NCBI GenBank assembly: GCA_001599815.1
Contig: BCIA01000003.1
Coordinates: 5,433,598 to 5,497,597 of the forward strand
Direction of reading: 5' to 3'
Length of the DNA: 64,000 nt
DNA from: Furcasterigmium furcatum
Lineage: Eukaryota > Ascomycota > Sordariomycetes > Glomerellales > Plectosphaerellaceae
This document shows, piece after piece, positions 46,243 to 56,505 of the stretch. The stretch's first letter is position 1, and each line of letters opens with the position of its first letter. The notes beneath the pieces are model-generated. The model made no database searches and had not been told where the DNA came from. It worked only from the letters and a program-made list of their open reading frames with translations. Both the position numbers and the translations under genes were made by a program.

Positions 46243-47442
46243 GTGAGCGATCCGTTGAATTTTACCGGAATAGACTTGGGGGATCGGGCCTCGGGCCTGC
46301 GACGGAGCTACGGTTATCAGGGCTCGGACGACGACGAGCACGACGGCAATTCTTCATCTGACTACGACGGCGGCGACGGCAGATATGACGGCGACAGACA
46401 ACTGGCACTACAGGAAAAGGAGGAGGAGCTGGTGCAATCGGCACTGGCACGCATTCAGCGCGCTCAGGATCGCGGTAAGAAGGAAGTCAAGCTCAACAAG
46501 GAGGAGCTTGCCGCTCTTGACCGGCGGAGGCAGCGCATAGCAGAAGAACAGGCGAGGCGTGCCAGCGCCGCCTCGGCCAGCGGCAGCGAGCGCAGGCGGC
46601 GCAAAGAAAGGGAGCAGCGGTTCTCCATCCCGATCGCTCAGCTCGAGCCATCTCCGGAGGTGACCCCACGCAAGAAGAAAAAGAAGGGCAAGGCCTCGCC
46701 TGCGGGTTCGGACGACAGTCTGCCCCAGCACCCGCTGCCGGCAGACGTTGCCGACGACCACAGACGCCAAACCCTGCCACCAATGGGTTTCTTCCCACCA
46801 CCGAACGCCTCGCGGACGCGGCCTCGATCGGCAACATCGGCATCTCAACGGCCGCCATCTCGTGCCATGGACGAACGGGTGCGACCACCGCCCCAAAACT
46901 ATGGTTCGCTTCCATCGCATCGCCATGTCTCGGATTCGCTCGGGACACGAACGCGCTCCTCTCGGAGCCCACTGCCGCCCGAGGACGCCTGGCAGTCTAA
47001 CATCTCGCCGGCGTCCTCAAGAACATCGTCCAACTCAAGGAATCGCCACTCCATGGACCCCTTCCAGTTTCAGACGGAGAGCTCGCGCGCGCCGTACGGC
47101 CATGGCGCTGGGGCATCCTCTCGACGGCACTTGTCGGCTACCTTGGACCCGCGACGGGCTTCGGCCGTCCCTGCTGCAGCTAGGGGCGACAGGAGCTCGA
47201 GAAGACCCAGCCCGGAAGAGTCCAGTGACGCCACAAGCGACACGAGCGATCCCGACACCAGCGATGACCTTGGCAATGGTGTTCAAATTGTCGATCCGCC
47301 CAGGCGTGGCCGCAGGGAGCAGATTGTTGTCGAGGAAGACCCTCCAACGCCGCGCCACGGTTCAAGGGGGAAGAAGTCGAGCAACAGCTCCCCTGTTAAG
47401 AGGAAACCTGTTGCCAGCGGAGGTCGGAAGAAGAGGAAGTAG
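46243..47442 (+). CDS. Basic, disordered hypothetical protein (start unresolved)
   Basis: The frame encodes at least 399 residues, ending in a very basic tail (KRKPVASGGRKKRK). The N-terminal part has DPLNFTGIDLGDRASGLRRS and an acidic patch. A charged helix follows that is likely a coiled coil (LALQEKEEELVQSALARIQR, about residues 54-73), and then long Ser/Pro/Arg-rich disordered sequence with a KKKKKGK cluster. It is probably nuclear. The position 46243 is a GTG, not an ATG. The same frame stays open upstream to about 46024, including VEELDSDDTD, but contains no ATG, so a 5' exon or a sequence error must be involved. The family is unknown. Confidence 0.65.
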   Translation: MSDPLNFTGIDLGDRASGLRRSYGYQGSDDDEHDGNSSSDYDGGDGRYDGDRQLALQEKEEELVQSALARIQRAQDRGKKEVKLNKEELAALDRRRQRIAEEQARRASAASASGSERRRRKEREQRFSIPIAQLEPSPEVTPRKKKKKGKASPAGSDDSLPQHPLPADVADDHRRQTLPPMGFFPPPNASRTRPRSATSASQRPPSRAMDERVRPPPQNYGSLPSHRHVSDSLGTRTRSSRSPLPPEDAWQSNISPASSRTSSNSRNRHSMDPFQFQTESSRAPYGHGAGASSRRHLSATLDPRRASAVPAAARGDRSSRRPSPEESSDATSDTSDPDTSDDLGNGVQIVDPPRRGRREQIVVEEDPPTPRHGSRGKKSSNSSPVKRKPVASGGRKKRK

Positions 47443-48084
47443 GTAGTGCCCGAGTCGTGAGCCGCCGTTTCAGAGCCGATCCAGTCGTACATAATGTCAG
47501 AACCGTTTCCCTGTTGAACCGAAAGCCATGATGATATCTTGCCTGTGAACCACCACCCAATAATTCACCCATCACCAAAGAAGGAGGCTGGCTGACGACG
47601 GACACGGGACCCTGGATTCGGCCGCCAAGGATCGCCACGAGTCCTAGGCCAGATGAGGTCTAGTGCGCCGGGGCCAGCCGGGGTCCTGGTGGTTTCACCC
47701 CAACCTCCTCACTGGCGGTGTGGGTGCGACAGCTTCTCTGCTGAAAGTTCGCATCCAATCCCCTTTCGTTCGCATTTTCCGCAGGACAAGTATTGCCTGC
47801 ATTGCATTCCCAGTCAACTCTGCAAAGGCTTCCCGGAGCTGAAGACCCTGCCAACACGAAGACTCCTGGAACTTGGTTCGGTCGGGTCTGCTGAGAAGCT
47901 CTCTGGTCAACGTTCCGCGATCAATACCAATCGTCGTCTGTCACCTGGATATCTATAGAACGACTTTCAGCACCAGCCGCCTACAGCTCGTTCTGCCGCA
48001 TTCCTATCAGCGCCGACCCCATCCCCGGAGCGCAGCTACAGCACCTAGAGCTCCCCCCGGACCCGAGACAGGCACACCGAGACG
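47443..48084. promoter_or_regulatory. Upstream region of the Ser/Arg-rich membrane protein
   Basis: This 642-bp spacer lies between two plus-strand genes. The final 150 bases are C-rich, as for a 5' leader. No gene or repeat is recognised. Confidence 0.4.
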
Positions 48085-48854
48085 ATGGGCTTCTTCGACT
48101 TTGACGGCGGGAGCGTCATCTCGGGCAAGTCGTCGCACTCGCACCACCGCCGCTCGTCGCGCAAGAAGTCCAGCCGCCACCGCTCGCGCAGCCGCGGCAG
48201 CCCCGCCGACGGCGGCAACCCCCTCGAGAGCTTCGCGGCGTCCATGTTCGGCGGCGACGACTACAAGAAGCACAGCAGCTCCCGCTCCAGCTTCTTCGGC
48301 ATCCCCAATGCGAGCCGCTCGAGCTTCTTCGGCTTCGGTGAGTGCTCCCCCGGCCCAGACCTGGTGAAAATGTGAGACATGCGGGGATTGGTGCTGACGT
48401 TTTGCCCCGTGCGACAGGCTCGAGCCGCCCCTCGTACTACAAGCGCTCGCCGCGCGGCGGGTTCATGGAGAAGATCCGGAAGACGGTCAAGAAGCTCTGG
48501 CGCGACCTGATGCGGCTGCTGAAGGAGAACCCGCTCAAGGTGGTGATGCTGGTGATCGTGCCGCTCATCACGAGCGGGCTGCTGACGGGGCTGCTCGCGC
48601 GGTTCGGGCTGCGGCTGCCGGCGGGCATGGAGAAGATGATGGGCATCGGGGCGCGGGCGGCGGGCGGCGACGCCAGCGGGCTGGTCGGCGAGGCCGTGAA
48701 GATGGCGTCCGGCGCGTTCGCGAACGGCGGCAGCGGCCGGGTGGACATCAGCCGCGGCTCGGCGCCGGGGATGGCGTGGGAGAAGAAGACCGTCACGCAG
48801 GACCTTCCGTGGGGGGAGGCGATCTCGGGGATCGCCAAGATGTGGACTAAGTGA
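48085..48854 (+). CDS. Ser/Arg-rich single-pass membrane protein (229 aa)
   Basis: Two exons, 48085-48337 and 48418-48854, join through a Gly codon to give 229 residues. The protein starts MGFFDFDGGSVISGKSSHSH. Residues 20-50 are a Ser/His/Arg/Lys-rich disordered tract (HHRRSSRKKSSRHRSRSRG). After the junction, a basic amphipathic stretch (KIRKTVKKLWRDLMRLLKEN) leads into one hydrophobic segment, VVMLVIVPLITSGLLTGLLA, then a Gly/Ala-rich tail. The layout (basic tail, amphipathic helix, single membrane span) suggests a tail-facing-cytosol membrane protein. I do not recognise the family. Confidence 0.82.
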
Positions 48855-49187
48855 TGAACGAGACGACGAACTTTGGGATAATGGCGTTAGCGGTTTGGGT
48901 ACCCCCCTATTTTTCTCATGGGCTGTGAGATGATTAGAGACAGGAGGTTGAGGATGACCTCAGGAGGGAGATTGAACTGGTCGAAATCACGACCCCCGGC
49001 ATATAGCAGCATGAGCAGCTTCTGATTATGAAAAGAATCTCATTCAAATCCGGGTATCCAATATTATGACATATCCAGCAAGACGATCTAAGTATGGTAT
49101 CACTAATCACACGCAACCCCGAAATGCACACCAATGCTCTCCGTACTATTACAGCTCCGGGCCCTCGCCATCTCGCCATGCCCTCCC
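48855..49187. other. Convergent 3' region
   Basis: This 333-bp spacer between the facing ends of the membrane-protein and YbjQ-type genes holds only 3' untranslated sequence as far as can be seen. Confidence 0.45.
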
Positions 49188-49708
49188 TCAGTGGTCGGCC
49201 AGCTGAGGCGCCACAGCCGGGCTGTCCTCGATCTTCTCGACGACGCAGGCGGTGCCGTAGCCGCAGACCTGGGCGAAGCCGCCCAGCTCGCCGGCGTCGA
49301 AGCGCAGGGCGATGACGGCGTTGCCGCCGCGCTGCTTGGTCTCGGTGACGACGCGGGAGATGGCGTCGTTGCGGCAGTTGTAGAGCATGCTGGTGAACCA
49401 GCGCAGCTCGCCGCCGGCGATGGACTTGAGGACCATGCCGAAGGAGGCGGCCCAGTTACGGGAGCGGACGGAGATGCCGTAGACGACGCCGAGGGTGCGG
49501 ACGACGCGGTAGCCGGGGATGTCGAACATGGCTAGGAGATGTTGTTAGTGTGCGGTCCGGGAGGCGGGAGGGCGGGTAGTGGGAACTCACTTGTGGTTAT
49601 GACGCCTTCGGTCTCGGTGAAGCAGTGCAGGTCGGAGAGCGTGGGTGGGATGTGGGCGACATCGTCGGAGCCCCGGCTGCTCTGCTTCTCGGATGCGTGG
49701 AAGCTCAT
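49188..49708 (-). CDS. UPF0145/YbjQ-fold protein (153 aa)
   Basis: Two exons, 49708-49591 and 49531-49188, give 153 residues. The domain begins at the exon junction (GVITTTMFDIPGYRVVRTLG) and continues GVVYGISVRSRNW, then RNDAISRVVTETKQRGGNAV, which is the standard YbjQ/UPF0145 pattern (also called a heavy-metal-binding domain). Its members form pentamers in bacteria, but their cellular role is unclear, and the fungal proteins are uncharacterised. The first 35 residues are a Ser/Asp-rich extension. The start at 49708 is supported by the short leader and the in-phase splice. Confidence 0.9.
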
Positions 49709-50606
49709 GGTGGCAGATAGTATAATATGGAGAAAGTTTTGAGAGAGTAGTCTTCTGGGGTTGTGGTAGTGGTTGAGTGCGTGTGAGTGAAGCTGTATTG
49801 CTGCTAATGACAATGACCAGTGGAACAAACTCACGCCCGTCGACGTCGAGACATCCCTCTCCTTTATACTTTTCCCATGGCCCCTCACTCAGCGCCTGCC
49901 CATGCCGGAACGCAAGTTGCATCACAGCTTCAAGGCCTTGCTGGCCAAGCGCGCACTGAATTCCCAGAGACAGCAGACGCCGGTCGGTCAGATCGGGTTC
50001 TCTCGTGGCCTCGTTTGCCGTATTTCGTATCGCGCCAAAATGTGGGCCCCGGTTTCCCCGATTTCCCCGGCCTGTCCCGGGGAACAGTGTCAGGCTGCCC
50101 AGCCAGCCCTACGGGCATCAGGTATTCTTTCATCTTATGCCTCAATTCGCGGGCTTCGATTGGGTGAGTGGGAATAATCGGGCAGTCGAACAGGAATTGG
50201 GCTCCCCCTGAGGGGACTTGGGCAGAAGGCGCAGCAGGAACGACCTGGTGGGCGATGGGTCTCGAGGCAGTTACCATCGACCCTCGTTTACCCAAAAGGG
50301 CAATTGGTCTTGCCTGCGCCGATGGACGTGCCTTCCGACTGAGTCTAGGAGGAACAGCCTCGTTCTCTCCCATTGAGATCATCGACATTTCATTTTAGTT
50401 TCATTTCTTGTCAATCATGTCCGCACGAGATGACGGCAGATTCATCGCCTCCGCGAGAATGCCTTGACTCGACACTACTTCGCATCACTGGCACCAAGTT
50501 CTTGCATGTTCAGGGCGAAATCAATTCTATGCCACGTCTAACCCTTTCTATGTCTTTTATGTCTATCCACGTTCCGCTTCTACCAAATCAAACCCGACAA
50601 CCCTGA
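49709..50606. promoter_or_regulatory. Upstream of the YbjQ-type gene; 3' side of the SurE gene
   Basis: This is a 0.9 kb spacer. The part near 49709-49880 is pyrimidine-rich on the minus strand and is probably the YbjQ-type gene leader. Open frames of up to about 150 codons on both strands carry no domain. Confidence 0.45.
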
Positions 50607-51684
50607 CTACTGTTCAACCTCGACAGCGGCAAAGTCGGCGCGGAACGGCGTGATGCTGATGCATCCATTCAGCGATGCCCACAGGTCCTCACCCTCTGTG
50701 CTTCTCTCGGCCGCCTTGTGCACGTCGGAAATCTCAGGAGCCCAGCGGTACTGGAAGGTCCTCGAAACCGCAACCTTCTCCGGGTCCGGTGCAACGGCGC
50801 TGAACAGGCTGCCCTTGCTCCAGCGGTTGGGCGCCAGGCTGGTGTATCTACTCGGGCAGGTCGCGACATCCGCGATCATGGGCACGTTGATGCTATAGAC
50901 CTCGACCTGCGGCGACCATGTCTTCTGCAGCTCCTCGATGAGCGACACAGATCTCGAGCACGCATCGCGGATGATCTCGTCGGGCTGGGGATCTTTGCTG
51001 CCGAAGCTCAGAGCCACGGCCTTGACACCGCAGAGCGCGCCTTCCATGGCACCGCCGACCGTCCCGCTGCTCAGCGTGTGTAATGCGCCGGAGTTGCGCC
51101 CGTGGTTCGGCCCCGACACGACCAAGTCAAAGTCAGAGGGTTGAAACCCCGAGTGGAACAGTCCCAACTGAGTGCAGCTGGCAGGCGGCCCATCGACGAG
51201 GAGCCAGTGGTGGAATCGGTCATGCAAAGTCGCGCAGTCGGCCAATGCGCAAATTCCAGCCTCGCCCGAGTCTTTCGATGGCGACGGGGCCAGCTCGTGG
51301 GGGCATCGAGCGGTCGCCGTCAGGGATTTGCCGACAGCATGTGCCTTCGCAATCCAAGATAGCGGCCGATCCGGGATAACGACTACAGTGGAGTGGCCGG
51401 CGGCGTGGAGAGCCTTGATGAATGGTGCAAAGTACGGCGACGAGGCCGACGGCGGGCCGTCATCGTTTACAACCTATCCAGAACAGTCAGTCAGTGAACC
51501 GATATCTCCGTCAGTCAGTCACGAGGCGGAATTGCGTATGCGATTGAGCCCGTCCAATCGCGGAAGCCCAAGGAATTCGCCCCGGAGCGAAAGCGGTCCC
51601 TCGCGAGGGAAGTGGTGTGGTATAAGAAGCCCGGGGAGCTGGGGAGGATATGGAGGGGGGTGGTTCGCGCACCAGGAGCTTCAT
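50607..51684 (-). CDS. SurE-family phosphatase (292 aa)
   Basis: Exon 1 is only 12 nt (51684-51673, encoding MKLL). It is joined to 51473-50607 to give MKLLVVNDDGPPSASSSPYF, the conserved SurE N-terminus with the metal-binding Asp pair (Asp8, Asp9). The second signature, VVSGPNHGRNSGALHTLSSG, follows at about residue 117, and then GTVGGAMEGA. The 292-residue length fits fungal SurE-type acid phosphatases/nucleotidases. There is no signal peptide, so it is probably cytosolic or associated with nucleic-acid-processing bodies, as suggested for yeast Pby1. The 199-nt intron uses a weak GTGCGC donor and contains two short CAGT repeats. Confidence 0.88.
51484..51521. repeat. Paired CAGT repeats in the SurE intron
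   Basis: Two blocks, CAGTCAGTCAGT (51484-51495) and GTCAGTCAGTCA (51510-51521), lie close to the 3' splice site of the unusually long first intron of the SurE gene. Confidence 0.8.
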
Positions 51685-52621
51685 ATTGGTTGTCGCAAGT
51701 CGCCGAACTCCCTACTCGAGCACTGCCCCAAACGCAGATCGGTGCGCGTCAGGCTGTGCCGGGACGAGCTTTCAAGTTGCGGCCCTTTTGCGACGGGGTC
51801 TCGTGGTTCGCGGATGCCTGGATACTTTCGGCTGAAGGTCGTGTAAGCCGGGCGATAGATGGCGTCTGGTTACGACGGTGAACCCTGGCAAGGGCTGTCA
51901 AAATGGGGACCGAGGACGCAAGAGGGGAGAGAGTGAGATCATTCCAGCTGCACTTTGTCCCTCGAATCCGGCAGGGGATCTTATACCGGTGCCCTTTTCG
52001 AAATCGCGCAGCGGAGCGAAAAGCAAGGCCGTCGTCCATGTCCGAGTGACTCGATCCGCCAAGACGTACCCACGGCTCTGGGTTCGCCTTATTATTCGCA
52101 GGCCCCGAGTCCGCCTGACGTTTTGCAAGGCGCGCAAGACACATGGAGCGGCATGTGTGCATTGATCCATCATGCCGCCGGCTCCGATGCCCATTGGGAG
52201 GCGCATCCGGCGCCAACAGGCCCCTATGCCGTATGGGGCAGTCAGCGATACCGAACATCTGCATCGGCCGTCATCCAGCGCCTGGTCACTTGGACGCCTC
52301 GGATCGAGAAGAGAGCCCACGCCAACGCACACGTAGAGCTTGTCCTTCCAGTCCAGTCGCCTTGCCAATGCCTCCCTGACATTCCCCCGAGCCGTAAAGC
52401 AGATCGGCCATTGATGTCTCGAGTCAGGCTGGCAGGCCCTCGGTCCTGCGGCTCGGGCCAGGTAGCAATGTTCTCCTTAAATCAATCCTCGTCCGGAGAG
52501 ACCGCCGCCTCCCTGGATTCACACCTCTTCTCTCCCAGATCTCTCGTCAACACCACCACCTGGCAGTGGCAGAGCATCAAGCGTGTTTGTGCCACCATCC
52601 GGCCACCGAGAATCTCCGACA
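51685..52621. promoter_or_regulatory. Divergent promoter, SurE / Zn-cluster gene
   Basis: This 937-bp region separates divergent starts. The right 250 bases have C/T-rich tracts on the plus strand, as in a leader. No other gene is supported; open frames here overlap on both strands without domains. Confidence 0.5.
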
Positions 52622-55496
52622 ATGACAGGCAGAATCCCTAGTCAAGTCGATAAATGTCTTTCATGGGCCAGGCTCCCTGCCTCATCATCACGAGACCAAC
52701 ACAACCCGGTCCATGACCCCTTCGTGAGCACTATCCCCAACTTCAGTGGCGATTCCAGCCGCAGCACTCAGCCTCAGTTTGCTTTCGGTTCTCCCGGGTC
52801 TCAGTCCAAGCGTGGCTTTGGTCTATTGACGGGTGTCCCGAGAGCCCCAAAGATTCTCATTGAGTACGTGAAGCATGACTCCTTGCCCTGCACGGCTTCC
52901 CTACCTGGCCGGATCGACTAACGCCATGGCAGCGACTTCAACAAGGAGGCGTACACCATCATGACCTCGGAACCGGGCGGCGGGGATTTTCGGCCGATGA
53001 CGATGTCCCGGAGCCCGACCCTCACCTTAACCCAAGATGCGGCCGAGCCGGGTGACTTCTCCTTCTACGGTGCCTTCGAAGAAGATCCTACAACCTCCCC
53101 GGCCTTGGACGGCAGCAGACGTTTTTCTCGGACCGACCTTGGCATACCGAGCTCGCAGCCGCTGAGCCGGAATGGTAGCCAGGCCAGCTCCAGACTGCAG
53201 GACGATACTGTCTCGTTGGCCTTGAGCAATGCCTCCTGCGACGATTTCGGCTTTCTTGGCCCCAATTACTTTACGCCCGGGACAAGTTTCTCCCAGGACC
53301 ACACGTCTATGGGTGCCGTTGCGCAGTTTCCTGGTACATCCCCGGTAGATAATTGCCAATGGCAAAGCTACCACAGCGATCTCGCACCACCCGCCTCCAA
53401 CTCGCCGAGCATGGACTTGTCAACGTCTTGCGACATTGACCTGACATTTTCCACTGCCAGCACAGACTTATCGGACATCCCCCGATCTGAGCCACGGAGA
53501 ATGCCTCAGCAGAGCGCGTTGTCTCAAAGCTTGCAAAGCATGGCTAGCTCGCCGGCTCCCAAGTTGCCTGAACCGAACCTGCCCCCTGACCCTTGGAACT
53601 TCGACCTACTTGCATCCGGCGAAGAAGCGCTTAGTGCCAGCTTCGCCTGGATGGATAGCCAAAGGTCTGAGGATGGGTTGATGCAAGATACCGGATTCAC
53701 CAATATCAACGTCACTCCTGCGCATCCCATGGACACCTTGTCCGCTGGGGACTTTTTCGGCACTTCACCTGGAGACTTCCATCCTCACCACGACCACATG
53801 CCCTACACCCTGTCAGCCTCGCGTAGCTTCCCAGCCCCCCAACGGCAAAGCAACGACGACCACCTGGCTGTTCCCTTGGCCATCGGAAGACGCCAGAGAA
53901 AGCCCCGAGCATACAGTGCCAGTGCCCCTCGGCCGCCGTCAGTTGCCTCGGCCTCTCGCGCCAATACCTCATCCAAGCCAATTCCGATTCCTAGACGTCC
54001 GCAGCCAACGCGAAACTCCCAGCCGCGGAGCCTTCCCGGTTCCATCTCTCACAGTAGCAGCCGGGGCAAGAGAAAAGGCCCGATGCAAGAGACCGCCCGC
54101 CAGAGCGCTAAGAAGACGCGAAATGAGAAGACAATATGCATCAGATGCAAAGGTTCCAAACAGGGGGTGAGTTCTAACTTCTCGCGATTTGGGTTCGTCG
54201 CTAACACCTTTTACAGTGCCACAGGCCTGATGATCAACCTGATGCCCCTTGTGACAACTGCGAGAAGATGGCCAACGGCCCCAAATGGCCTGGCCCCTGC
54301 ACCAAGGCCTATTTCGAAGATTTGGTGCTTGGTGGGAGCCTGAATGTGAAGTGTATGTGTCATGCCACCCTTCGAACTGAACACAAGCTAACGATTCTAC
54401 ATAGACCACCGTGGCTTGACGCACTTGACTGCGGATCGCCAACGACGCATACAAAAGGCGCTGGCACCGGAGTTCAACCTCGACAGCTTCCTCCGTTTGC
54501 TGGACCACGCACGCGGCCGTTTCAACCTGAGAGTCTACCACGGCGAAAAACGTGTCTATGGTTTGAACCTTGACACGTTCTTCAACTACTTGAAAAAGGT
54601 GAACAGCCAACTTCTTTCCCGAGAAGAATCTGAGAGCGAATTTTCAGGCTTCCTTGACAAGGACTTGGTTCTTGTTGATTCCAAGACGGACGACTGGATT
54701 TCAACATTGACTGAAGTATCACCTAACCCCAGGGAAGATATTGTGGTGAGTGATGGAATGGTTTACTTTTTGAAATACACACAACGTGCTGATCCCCCCC
54801 TAGGACTTGTACCTTGCCATGTCAAGCATGCCAGAACATGCGACATTCTACTACACCTCCAAGGCAGCCCACGGCAGCACACTTCAGGAACGCATGATCG
54901 ACCCCCTCAACCCAGCGGAGGAGGGCTTCCTGCAGCTTGCAGCTCAGCTGGCCCGCATCATCTACCGCAAGGTCGAGATCAACGCTATGGTCCAGCTTCA
55001 GAAGGACCTGCATGACATCCTGCTTAACCAGAGTCCCCAGCACCAGCTTGTCAAGTCTCTACACCGGCTTGGTCGCGTCTTGGTTTCCCTGCGAGCACAT
55101 GTTGCTCAGTCCCCGGCTCTCATGGGAGTACCGATGGGAACAACTCAGCACATGGCGCCGTCCACCGAGTGCAGGGTGACTGAGCTGTGCAGGGTGTTAT
55201 ACTTCTACTACCACGCATTCCGACGCCGACTGATTTCGCCCATGAACAGTGCGTGGGAAGACACGCTGAAGGGCACATGGACGCGCGCTGTCCCTTCCGA
55301 GCCGGTCATGCATTCTTCTTCTTCCTCCTCTTCTTCATTTTCTTACTCGCCTTCTTTGATCTCCTTGGGGCTTGCGGAGGCAGGCAGCATTGCCTCTGGC
55401 GTGTGGAACATGTTCCCCGTCCAGGGAAGCGAGAGCGCGGTGGGTTTCGAGGCGTGGATGGCGATGGCGCCAGCTGGAAGCTCGGCGTTTTTGTGA
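52622..55496 (+). CDS. Zn2Cys6-like zinc-cluster regulator (881 aa)
   Basis: Five exons (52622-52863, 52933-54166, 54217-54352, 54405-54745, 54804-55496) join in phase to 881 residues. The first 400 residues are Ser/Pro/Gln-rich and disordered. A basic stretch (SSSRGKRKGP) precedes a six-Cys cluster: C483-x2-C486-x6-C493-x10-C504-x2-C507-x12-C520. The first three cysteines fit Zn2Cys6 transcription factors, while the last loop is longer than usual. An intron falls exactly between the third Cys and the residue before it. After the cluster comes a conserved-looking helical region (LTADRQRRIQKAL, FLRLLDHARGRFNL) and a Ser-rich stretch (HSSSSSSSSF). It is probably a nuclear regulator of unknown target. 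Confidence 0.86.
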
Positions 55497-56205
55497 CGGC
55501 CGCCCGCATGATCTAAGCCGTCGAAGGCGACGACGATGATGGTAATGCTTTACGAAAGGCGGATTGTTTGTTGATACCCCTTACAGAACTCCTTGTCCGA
55601 GGCCGCCGCTTCGGCACAAGAGGTATTTCATACCCGTGTCATCTGTTATTGAGTTTCGTTTACGAGTGTCTTGACCTGTACGTATCTATCTTTGGAAAAG
55701 CTCATTGTTCGCAGAGGGAACCACTTCATCCGTCGTCCTCTGGCTCGGCGGGCAGGTAGGGCTTCGCTGGTTTTCTAGGATTTTAGACATGAGCGTCAAT
55801 TCATTCATTTCAGAGCGAATGAGTGCCTCAGTTGACCTGAGAAGGCCTTCGACGAGGCATCTGGTGCTAGAGACGACTATCTGGCCTGCGCGACCTCACG
55901 CCTCTCATGCCTCATCAACTGCCCTTCAATTGAATGGAGTTGAATGCCGTCCATGTAGCTTGATGGAAGCGGCTTCACCTTGGAGCAGGGCACATCACGA
56001 CGCGAATCAGGTTGGGAGAAACAATAACACACGTTCAAAGAACTATCATACAAATGCCGCAAGTGGTACGGCAATCAAAGCAACTCTGTCTGTCGCGCGA
56101 AATCTACTCCATGCTCCTCCTCAAACATTTCCTCGGGCGTCCAGATAGCTGCCATCCATCCACCTAGCGCGAGAAATCGAAGAGGAACGCGAAAAAGAAG
56201 TAGGA
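55497..56205. other. 3' region of the Zn-cluster gene, nothing else recognised
   Basis: This 0.7 kb lies between the zinc-cluster gene and the extended clathrin 3' end. No domain-bearing ORF, RNA gene or clear repeat is present. Confidence 0.5.
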
Positions 56206-56505
56206 TTACAGGATAGCCTTGGCCAGTTCAACGCCCTCGTCAACCGACCTTTCCTTCGTGGCCTGCGCCGGCACCGGCTGGGACAGCTGCCAGGAGGCGG
56301 CCTGCTGAGAAGACCAGAACCAGTACGGCTGCAGTTTGTAGTGTGGCGCATGCTGCATGTACAGGTGCGGCGCCACGTAGTTGTAGTGTGCAGGCTGAGA
56401 ATCAGCTTGCGTCGATCCTTCCGGCTCCGAGCTATTCTCAGACGCACCGGCCTGTGAATCATTAGGGACTCGTCCTTGAACCCACATCCAGGTCGGAGTC
56501 TGCGC
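56206..56505 (-). other. In-phase open frame after the clathrin stop codon (100 codons)
   Basis: The frame of the last clathrin exon continues without a stop for 99 codons after its TAG (56508-56506) to a TAA at 56206-56208. It contains HYNYVAPHLYMQHAPHYKLQ and ends VDEGVELAKAIL. Third codon positions in the second half are mostly G or C, as in the real genes here. It may be an alternative terminal exon (candidate acceptors TTCACAG near 56457 and TTCTCAG near 56398), a stop-readthrough extension, or chance. Confidence 0.4.
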
